Positions 57,816-64,000 of a stretch of DNA of 64,000 nucleotides are shown here, piece after piece. Every line of letters starts with the position of its first letter. Position 1 is the stretch's first letter. A program made the translations under genes and the position numbers. Source of the DNA: Spirosoma fluviale. GTDB lineage: Bacteria; Bacteroidota; Bacteroidia; Cytophagales; Spirosomataceae. The notes under the pieces were generated by a model that searched no databases, was not told the origin of the DNA, and saw only the letters and a list, made by a program, of their open reading frames with translations. The stretch covers positions 1,240,001-1,304,000 of the forward strand of contig NZ_OCNH01000001.1 of assembly GCF_900230225.1 (NCBI RefSeq), read 5' to 3'.

Positions 57816-59852
57816 TTAAAGGGCGTTTTCGAACGTGGGTTCCAGCCAGCGATCATCTTCCCGAATTAGCTCAATCAATTCATCGACAGCACGGTCTGCC
57901 GGTACCGACTTTTTGATAACTTGCTGACCCCGATAAAGAGCTATCTTATCCCGCCCGATGCCTACATAGCCATAGTCGGCGTCGGCCATTTCGCCCGGAC
58001 CGTTCACAATGCAGCCCATAATCCCAATTTTAACCCCTTTCAGATGGTCGGTACGCTGGCGAATCAAAGCGGTTGTTTCCTGTAAGTCGAACAGTGTCCG
58101 GCCGCAGGACGGGCAGGAGATGTATTCCGTTTTGGTGATGCGTGTCCGGGCGGCCTGTAAAATGCCGAAAGACAGACTGTTGAGCCGTTTTAGCTCAGCA
58201 TCGGAAGGCAGTGTTTGTGGTGTCGACAGCATGATCCCATCGCCAAGCCCGTCGATCAGCAAGCCACCCACGTCGGTGGATGCATATAATGGCAAATCGC
58301 TTTCCGAAACGGCTGGATAGTCTCTATGAACGACAACAGGTACGGTAATGCCGCGATTGATCAACTCAACGACTAGCCGCCGTAACTCGGGCATAGCGTG
58401 CGCATTGTCGGTAGAAATCAGCAGAACAGCTGTCAGGTCTGCCTTTAGTAGGCTAAGCAGTTCATCGGATAACGTTGGCAGCGAAGCTTTGATGAAGTTC
58501 AAACGAGAGTGAAGTGCCACCTGTCCCGCACGAGCCGCCAGATAATCAGCGGTAGTAAGCAAAGGAAAGACATTCGTTTGATTGGCACTGGTTTGCCAAA
58601 CGGCATAATCCTGAATCTCTTTCAATCCGTTGGGCAACATGAACTGTGCCGGGTGGCTACCCGTATATATATAGTCAGCGCCAAGGTCGTTCATGCGCCA
58701 TTTATCAGGCTCCGGCAGGTAAAAATGACCAACCGGGTGCAAATGCTTATGCTCGGTTACCGGCACCTGACTATAATCGGCAATGACACGAGGTACGTTC
58801 TGCCCACCAAAATTAGCCACCTCGTGCGTTAACCGACGGCTGTATTGAAATGGATTGATCGGGTAGGTCGTAACAGCTGGAATAGGCTGGCTGGTAGCGG
58901 CCCGGTTTGTATATCGATCAATCAGGGCTTTGGCTACCGGGGCTTCCCGTTCCGGCTCTTCCGTGAGCGAAACCCGAACGGTATCGCCTATACCGTCTTC
59001 GAGCAGGGTGCCAATACCTAACGCCGACTTAATTCGACCGTCTTCGGCCTCACCCGCTTCGGTAACACCGAGGTGCAGCGGATACGGCTTGAGGCCTTCC
59101 TGATCCAGACGCTGAACCAGTAACCGATAAGCCTGCACCATCACCTGCGGGTTACTCGACTTCATTGACAACGTAATGTTGTAATAGTTTTCAGCTTCGC
59201 AGATGCGCAGGAATTCCAGTGCCGATTCTACCATACCAACGGGTGTATCGCCATAACGGCTCAGGATACGGTCGGAGAGGGAGCCGTGGTTGGTGCCAAT
59301 ACGCATGGCCGTACCGTATTCTTTACAGATTCGAACCAGTGGTAGAAATTTATCCCGGATGCGTTCCAGTTCGGCTGCGTAGGCGGCATCCGTATAATCA
59401 ATGAACTCGAAGCGCTTCCGGTCGGCGTAGTTGCCGGGATTAATGCGAACCTTCTCCACGATCCGTGCGGCCAATTCAGCGGCATTGGGTGTAAAGTGAA
59501 TGTCGGCCACTAAAGGAGTCGTGTAACCCCGTGCCCGAAGTTCCTTGCGTATGTTCTCCAGATTCTGAGCTTCTTTTACACTAGGTGCCGTGATACGAAC
59601 ATATTCACAACCGGCTTCAATCATCCGAATGGTCTGTTCAACGGAGCCTTTTGTATCCATCGTGTCGATAGTTGTCATCGACTGCACACGAATTGGATAA
59701 TCGGAGCCCATGGGTACATCGCCAATCGTAACCGTACTGGTTTTCCGGCGAATGTATTGGGTGAGCGAAGCAGTGTAAAGAACAGGTGAATTAGCCCCTT
59801 CTGCCGTAGCACTTACAGGGGTTGATGATGAAGAAAGCAGCGAATTGAGCAT
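57816..59852 (-). CDS. ispG: (E)-4-hydroxy-3-methylbut-2-enyl-diphosphate synthase IspG (long form)
   Basis: A 678-residue IspG of the non-mevalonate isoprenoid pathway, reducing methylerythritol cyclodiphosphate to HMBPP. The N-terminal TIM barrel runs to about 300 (IRVQSMTTIDTMDTKGSVEQ, MRIGTNHGSLSDRIL, GVTEAGEAEDGRIKSA). The insert (about 310-580) is the A* domain seen in Bacteroidota, Chlamydia and plants. The C-terminal part binds the 4Fe-4S cluster with Cys in SCPSCGRTLFDLQ (about 590) and GCIVNGPGEMADADYGYVG (about 630). Confidence 0.95.
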   Translation of the reverse strand: MLNSLLSSSSTPVSATAEGANSPVLYTASLTQYIRRKTSTVTIGDVPMGSDYPIRVQSMTTIDTMDTKGSVEQTIRMIEAGCEYVRITAPSVKEAQNLENIRKELRARGYTTPLVADIHFTPNAAELAARIVEKVRINPGNYADRKRFEFIDYTDAAYAAELERIRDKFLPLVRICKEYGTAMRIGTNHGSLSDRILSRYGDTPVGMVESALEFLRICEAENYYNITLSMKSSNPQVMVQAYRLLVQRLDQEGLKPYPLHLGVTEAGEAEDGRIKSALGIGTLLEDGIGDTVRVSLTEEPEREAPVAKALIDRYTNRAATSQPIPAVTTYPINPFQYSRRLTHEVANFGGQNVPRVIADYSQVPVTEHKHLHPVGHFYLPEPDKWRMNDLGADYIYTGSHPAQFMLPNGLKEIQDYAVWQTSANQTNVFPLLTTADYLAARAGQVALHSRLNFIKASLPTLSDELLSLLKADLTAVLLISTDNAHAMPELRRLVVELINRGITVPVVVHRDYPAVSESDLPLYASTDVGGLLIDGLGDGIMLSTPQTLPSDAELKRLNSLSFGILQAARTRITKTEYISCPSCGRTLFDLQETTALIRQRTDHLKGVKIGIMGCIVNGPGEMADADYGYVGIGRDKIALYRGQQVIKKSVPADRAVDELIELIREDDRWLEPTFENAL

Positions 59853-59881
59853 ACAGGTTTCGGCAGGGCCGTTTGACCGGG

Positions 59882-59889
59882 CAAAGGTA
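59882..59889 (-). promoter_or_regulatory. Possible -7 element TACCTTTG for ispG
   Basis: Minus-strand TACCTTTG fits TAnnTTTG, 29 bases before the ispG ATG (59852). The -33 region is weak. Confidence 0.45.
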
Positions 59890-59937
59890 CGTAAAAAGCG
59901 TTTTCTGCGACGTAGCCCATTTCCAGGAAAAACGTAA

Positions 59938-59959
59938 GGCTGAACATAAATGTTCAGCC
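59938..59959. promoter_or_regulatory. 22-base near-perfect palindrome (GGCTGAACAT AA ATGTTCAGCC)
   Basis: Ten-base perfect arms with a 2-base centre, about 50 bases upstream of the ispG -7 element in the 265-base gap to the next gene (60118). The short loop suits an operator for a dimeric regulator rather than a hairpin terminator. No other signal is seen in the gap. Confidence 0.4.
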
Positions 59960-60117
59960 GGGATTATATTGACTAATGGCGAATATGTCTCTGATAACAA
60001 GAATGTTAGCTTAGGGATGAAAAACAAAAGGCAAGCCGGATGTGTTGAGTTAGCCTGGTAAAAGAAGTCTCTTTTCCAAAGAAATCCCCATACAACCTGT
60101 CATTTATTCTGGAAATT

Positions 60118-60489
60118 ATGAAAACGAAATTAATAAATACCCTTGCACTGGCCTTGTTGATTACCGCTGGCGCTTATGCTCAGGATACTACGGGTCTGAG
60201 CAGGAAAGAAATTCGGCAACAGGAGCGTGCCGAGCGAAAGGCCCGTGTAAAAGGTGAATTGCAAAATGCGGGTCAAAGTGTTGGCGATGCTGCTAAAGAA
60301 GTAGGTCGAGGAGCCAAGGAAAACGCGAAAGTTGCCGATGAGGCCGTCACGAAAGGAGCCCAGAAGGTAGGATCAACCGTTAATAAAGGTCTGGATAAAG
60401 CCGAAAATGCTATCGTAAGCGAAGCTGACAAAATAAAAGCAAAACGTGACTCGGCACGAACCGAAAAGGCGCGTCGGGATTCATTATAA
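60118..60489 (+). CDS. Secreted helical LEA-like protein
   Basis: A 123-residue protein with a signal peptide (MKTKLINTLALALLITAGAYAQ). The mature part is a single long charged helix rich in Ala, Lys, Glu, Asp with 11-residue-type repeats (AAKEVGRGAKENAKVADEAV, TKGAQKVGSTVNKGLDKAEN), as in LEA or apolipoprotein-like stress proteins. No catalytic motif. A desiccation or membrane stress role is inference. Confidence 0.75.
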   Translation: MKTKLINTLALALLITAGAYAQDTTGLSRKEIRQQERAERKARVKGELQNAGQSVGDAAKEVGRGAKENAKVADEAVTKGAQKVGSTVNKGLDKAENAIVSEADKIKAKRDSARTEKARRDSL

Positions 60490-60503
60490 TAGTGTCTTAA
60501 GAA

Positions 60504-60547
60504 AAACATGAGTTATCCCGAATTTAAATTTGAGATGACTCATGTTT
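60504..60547. terminator. Hairpin between convergent genes
   Basis: AAACATGAGTTATC (60504-60517) and GATGACTCATGTTT (60534-60547), 13 of 14 paired. It lies 15 bases after the LEA-like stop and 4 bases from the acyltransferase stop. Confidence 0.7.
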
Positions 60548-60550
60548 GAT

Positions 60551-61423
60551 TTAGTCAAGTTTAGCGCTGATACTGGGGTATTTACCCCGCCAGTGTTTCC
60601 AGCGTTTATGCGACCAGAGCCAATCGGACGGATTTCGCCGGATTGAGGCTTCAAGAACATCGCGGTAGCCTTCCATAATGGCACCCAGCGGTAAATTTTC
60701 GTAAGGAGGCTCAGCAATAAGTCGGAACGTAACTTCGTAATAACTCCGACGAATCCGAACGATATCGAAGAAATAAACCGCCATTTTCCGGCTACGGGCC
60801 AGCCGTTCAGAACCGGGGTAGAAAGGGGAGTCCTGATGTAAAAAATCGGTCCAGTACGCTTGTTCAGGCACATCGGGTACCTGATCGGCGATAAGTCCGA
60901 TGATCCTTGGAATATGCCTGCGAAGGACCATCTGACGCGGTAACGAGTTCATTGGCGTAGGAACCGGTCCCAGGTGCGAACGGATATGAACCATCAACTG
61001 CTCAAAGAATGGGCTGGACAAGGGCTTATAAATACTGTCGACCGGCATTTTGTTCAGGACTAGTGCTGCCGGAATCCATTCCCAGTTAGCCTGGTGGGAG
61101 CTCATTCCTATGATTGTCTGACCAGCCAGAATTTTCTCCTGGATTAGTTCGATGTTCGGGAAGTTGATGTGCTTCAGGAAAAATTCGGGTGGTAGGGTGG
61201 CTTGTTTGATACTTTCGACTATAAGGTCGCCCAGGTTTTTATAAAACCGTCGGGCAATCTGCTTGACTTCCACCGATGACTTTTCCGGGAAGGAACGGGT
61301 CAAGTTGTCGAGTACAACTTTTCGGCGGTAACGAATAACATGCAGCAACAGAAAAGACAAAACATCGGAAATGCCATATAATATAGGAAGTGGCAAACGC
61401 GATAGCAGTCGGAAAAAGATCAT
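60551..61423 (-). CDS. Lipid A biosynthesis-type lauroyl/myristoyl acyltransferase
   Basis: A 290-residue HtrB/LpxL-LpxM family acyltransferase, which adds secondary acyl chains to lipid A. The first helix is MIFFRLLSRLPLPILYGISD. The catalytic HX4D/E motif is in GMSSHQANWEWIPAAL (His and Glu, near 118-124), and a binding segment follows in SPFFEQLMVHIRSHLG and LIADQVPDVPEQAYWTDFL (about 200-220). ATG 61423 is chosen over 61456 because the membrane helix begins there. Confidence 0.9.
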   Translation of the reverse strand: MIFFRLLSRLPLPILYGISDVLSFLLLHVIRYRRKVVLDNLTRSFPEKSSVEVKQIARRFYKNLGDLIVESIKQATLPPEFFLKHINFPNIELIQEKILAGQTIIGMSSHQANWEWIPAALVLNKMPVDSIYKPLSSPFFEQLMVHIRSHLGPVPTPMNSLPRQMVLRRHIPRIIGLIADQVPDVPEQAYWTDFLHQDSPFYPGSERLARSRKMAVYFFDIVRIRRSYYEVTFRLIAEPPYENLPLGAIMEGYRDVLEASIRRNPSDWLWSHKRWKHWRGKYPSISAKLD

Positions 61424-61545
61424 TTGACGAATGTATGGCCGACGTAAGTGTAACACCTCGTCTACCTGGAAATTAAAAAAATACTACTATCAGTTGTTAG
61501 TATCGCTTTTTTGCGTTACTTGTAAACGGATACAAATTAGCTTAA

Positions 61546-62199
61546 TTGAAACGAAATCAACCCGAGTCTCAGGTCAACGAATTACTCATAGAACTACACT
61601 ACTTGCCTTGTATTGATTACATATCAGGGTTGATGAGGTTTGAACGAGTGCAACTTGAGGCTCAGGAACATTACCAGAAGCAAAGTTACAGAAATCGGTG
61701 CTACGTTCTGACGGCTAACAAAGTTGACGTCCTTACGGTGCCGGTTTTACAGGGAACACACCACCAGCCAATTCGTGATTTGCGGGTGGCTAATGACCAG
61801 CCCTGGCAACTGAACCACTGGCGATGCCTGCAGGCTGCCTACGGAAAAGCCCCCTTTTTTGAATATTATGCCCCTTATTTTGAGCCAGTGTATCAAAAAA
61901 AGTGGACTTTTTTATTCGATTTGAACCTTGAGTTGCTGACAATTTGTCTGAAATTGATTAGATTTAATCGACCGCTGAACCTGACAGAATTGTACGACAA
62001 GAGTCCGTCGATCGGTCTATTTGACGGTCGGTCGAAGGTAAATCCACGAAATGAGCCGGAAACGTATGTATTCCATCAGCCAGTCGTTTACCAACAGAAT
62101 TTTGGCCAAGAATTTGTACCGAATCTTAGTATAATTGACCTGTTGTTTTGCCAGGGACCGGCCGCTCCGGATGTGTTACTGGCAGGCCTTCAGGAGTGA
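61546..62199 (+). CDS. WbqC family protein
   Basis: A 217-residue WbqC family protein (glycolipid or exopolysaccharide biosynthesis loci). The N-terminal IELHYLPCIDYISGLMRFER (about 15-34) and RCYVLTANKVDVLTVPVLQG, then WQLNHWRCLQAAYGKAPFF (about 86-104) are the family blocks. An in-frame TAA sits immediately before TTG 61546, so this is the earliest start, and the family N-terminus is close behind it. Biochemical role is not established. Confidence 0.85.
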   Translation: MKRNQPESQVNELLIELHYLPCIDYISGLMRFERVQLEAQEHYQKQSYRNRCYVLTANKVDVLTVPVLQGTHHQPIRDLRVANDQPWQLNHWRCLQAAYGKAPFFEYYAPYFEPVYQKKWTFLFDLNLELLTICLKLIRFNRPLNLTELYDKSPSIGLFDGRSKVNPRNEPETYVFHQPVVYQQNFGQEFVPNLSIIDLLFCQGPAAPDVLLAGLQE

Positions 62200-62261
62200 A
62201 CAAATCCTTAAAACTCTTCGTTAGGCCTATAGTACGGTTACCTAAGGAGACCCTAAAACGA

Positions 62262-64000
62262 ATGGAAGCAAAATTCTCAAACCGCGTCAAGGAAGTTATC
62301 ACGCTGAGTCGGGAAGAAGCCTTGCGCTTAGGCCACGATTACATCGGCACAGAGCATCTGTTGCTGGGTATGATTCGTGAGGGTGAGGGTGTAGCGGTCG
62401 GGTTGCTAAAGAAACTTGGCATCTCGCTCGACGAACTCCGGGTTACTATCGAACAGGCTACGAAAGGAACAGCCACCAACAACGTGAAAAACTTAGCGAA
62501 TATTCCGCTGACCCGTCAGTCGGAAAAGACGCTCAAGATTACGTATCTGGAAGCTAAGATTTTCAAGAGCCCACTTATCGGTACGGAGCACCTTTTACTA
62601 TCGATTCTGCGCGATGAAGACAATGTCGCCACGCAGATTCTTAACAAGTTTAATGTTAACTACGAAGTCATTAAAGAGATGCTGGAATATCAATCAACCG
62701 GAAGCCGCCCCACCATGGCAAGCGACACCGACGATGATGATAATGACCGGGGGATGTTTGGTGGCAGCAGCAGTTCCAGTTCAGGAAAAGATCCGAAAGG
62801 TTCTGAGAAATCGCGCACACCCGTGCTCGACAACTTCGGCCGTGATCTGACCAAACTCGCTGAAGTTGGCAAACTCGATCCGATCGTTGGTCGTGAAAAA
62901 GAAATTGAACGTGTTGCTCAGATTCTGAGCCGCCGAAAGAAAAATAACCCAATCCTGATTGGTGAGCCTGGCGTTGGTAAGACGGCTATTGCAGAAGGTC
63001 TGGCGTTGCGTATTGTACAGAAAAAAGTATCGCGGGTGTTGTTCGGCAAGCGGGTTGTGACCCTCGATCTGGCATCGCTTGTAGCGGGTACGAAATACCG
63101 GGGTCAATTTGAAGAGCGCATGAAAGCCGTGATGAACGAGCTGGAGAAATCGCCGGAGGTGATCCTGTTTATCGACGAGCTTCACACAATCGTTGGTGCG
63201 GGTGGTGCTTCGGGCTCGCTCGATGCCTCGAATATGTTCAAGCCAGCGTTAGCCCGTGGTGATATTCAATGCATAGGAGCCACAACGCTTGACGAATATC
63301 GTCAGTATATTGAAAAAGATGGCGCATTAGCCCGTCGTTTCCAGATGGTAATGGTCGATGCTACATCCATCGACGAGACGATTGAGATTTTAAACAACAT
63401 TAAGGATAAATACGAAGAACACCACCACGTAAACTACACCAAAGAAGCCATCGAGGCTGCGGTGAAGTTGTCGGAACGGTATATTTCGGATCGGTTCCTG
63501 CCTGATAAAGCCATCGACGTGATGGACGAAGTGGGTGCACGTGTTCACATCTCGAACATCACGGTTCCTGAAGATATTCTGAAACTCGAAGAGCAGATCG
63601 AGAATATCAAGAAGGAGAAAAATCAGGTTGTTAAGAGCCAGAAATACGAAGAAGCTGCCCAGCTTCGCGATAAGGAAAAACGCCTGATCGACCAGCTGGA
63701 TCGCGCGAAACAATTGTGGGAAGAAGATACCAAGAAGCGTCGGTACACGGTCAACGAAGAAAACGTTGCCGAAGTCGTAGCGATGATGACGGGTATTCCG
63801 GTCACGAGCGTTTCAAATGATGAAGGCAAGAAGCTGATCAACATGGGCGACGAACTGAAAGGCCGGGTAATCGGTCAGCAGTCGGCCATCGACAAACTGG
63901 TGAAAGCTATTCAGCGGACACGAGTGGGTTTGAAAGATCCCAAGAAGCCAATCGGCTCGTTTATCTTCCTCGGTCCAACGGGTGTTGGTAAAACGGAATT
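62262..64000 (+). CDS. clpC: ATP-dependent Clp protease ATP-binding subunit ClpC (5' part, cut by window edge)
   Basis: The first 579 codons of a ClpC/MecB-type AAA+ unfoldase. The N-terminal domain repeats ([20 protein letters not shown] and [19 protein letters not shown]) cover about 1-150. A Ser-rich acidic linker follows (about 157-190). D1 has Walker A GEPGVGKT and Walker [11 protein letters not shown], an Arg finger region [11 protein letters not shown], the UVR middle segment [18 protein letters not shown] (about 460-480), and D2 starts with [10 protein letters not shown] and GPTGVGKTE at the edge. It feeds ClpP. An AGGAG lies 14 bases upstream of the ATG. Confidence 0.97.
   Translation, partial: MEAKFSNRVKEVITLSREEALRLGHDYIGTEHLLLGMIREGEGVAVGLLKKLGISLDELRVTIEQATKGTATNNVKNLANIPLTRQSEKTLKITYLEAKIFKSPLIGTEHLLLSILRDEDNVATQILNKFNVNYEVIKEMLEYQSTGSRPTMASDTDDDDNDRGMFGGSSSSSSGKDPKGSEKSRTPVLDNFGRDLTKLAEVGKLDPIVGREKEIERVAQILSRRKKNNPILIGEPGVGKTAIAEGLALRIVQKKVSRVLFGKRVVTLDLASLVAGTKYRGQFEERMKAVMNELEKSPEVILFIDELHTIVGAGGASGSLDASNMFKPALARGDIQCIGATTLDEYRQYIEKDGALARRFQMVMVDATSIDETIEILNNIKDKYEEHHHVNYTKEAIEAAVKLSERYISDRFLPDKAIDVMDEVGARVHISNITVPEDILKLEEQIENIKKEKNQVVKSQKYEEAAQLRDKEKRLIDQLDRAKQLWEEDTKKRRYTVNEENVAEVVAMMTGIPVTSVSNDEGKKLINMGDELKGRVIGQQSAIDKLVKAIQRTRVGLKDPKKPIGSFIFLGPTGVGKTE

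Noticed and set aside
57816-59852. IspG of 678 residues looked like a fusion or a duplicated gene
   Set aside because: The long form with an inserted domain is normal for Bacteroidota, Chlamydia and plants; all cluster cysteines are present.

Overview
The window reads as chromosomal DNA of a gliding Bacteroidota bacterium, most likely a Cytophagales member of the Spirosoma/Dyadobacter type. The evidence is a type IX secretion (T9SS) sorting domain (4121-4774), a PorE-like OmpA protein (8224-10497), the gliding protein GldC (54854-55207), an IspG with the long insert found in this phylum, a bacteroidete-type omega subunit, and promoters of the TTTG...TAnnTTTG class (best at 8093-8125 and 40969-40999). 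TTG and GTG starts are frequent. No rRNA, tRNA, CRISPR array, transposase or phage gene was seen.

Layout. 1-6714 (minus) carries envelope and housekeeping genes: bamD, rpoZ-like, coaBC, DUF4835 and recN (cut by the window start), plus a T9SS cargo and an OstA-like protein divergent from tilS. 8.1-10.5 kb holds the PorE-like protein. 10.8-15.6 kb (minus) holds a GCS2 carboxylate-amine ligase, a class I glutamine amidotransferase and an ATP-grasp-like protein, followed by an SDR and a DinB protein. 16.0-17.0 kb is an ECF sigma factor with a small membrane partner. 17.0-24.7 kb (minus) is a six-gene DUF4159-MoxR-DUF58-BatA-membrane protein cluster. 24.9-26.1 kb has a GNAT and a Uma2 protein. 26.2-32.9 kb carries two tandem TldD/TldE pairs with a GxxExxY gene between them. 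33.1-39.8 kb has a frameshifted small gene, a second ATP-grasp enzyme, three alpha/beta-hydrolase esterases and a GH16 glucanase. 39.9-44.3 kb has a LuxC-like acyl-CoA reductase divergent from a ferredoxin, then a porin and AmtB. 44.5-64 kb is mostly housekeeping: mtaB, rsmE, a desaturase, a 2-oxoacid dehydrogenase E2, cinA, truncated globin, gldC, ispG, a lipid acyltransferase, wbqC-like and clpC (cut by the window end).

Three things stand out. First, a possible peptide or amide ligase system is split over two loci: GCS2, glutamine amidotransferase and ATP-grasp-like at 12.3-15.6 kb, and ATP-grasp plus esterase at 33.5-35.6 kb. Second, the GxxExxY gene is embedded in an inverted repeat that supplies both its start and its stop codon, and the same repeat exists nearby as an empty palindrome and as a single copy. 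Third, the window is rich in palindromic units of at least four families, many touching stop codons. A CCC TGA +1 frameshift candidate at 33113-33374, and TldD proteins with Tat signals paired to TldE proteins without any, also deserve a look.
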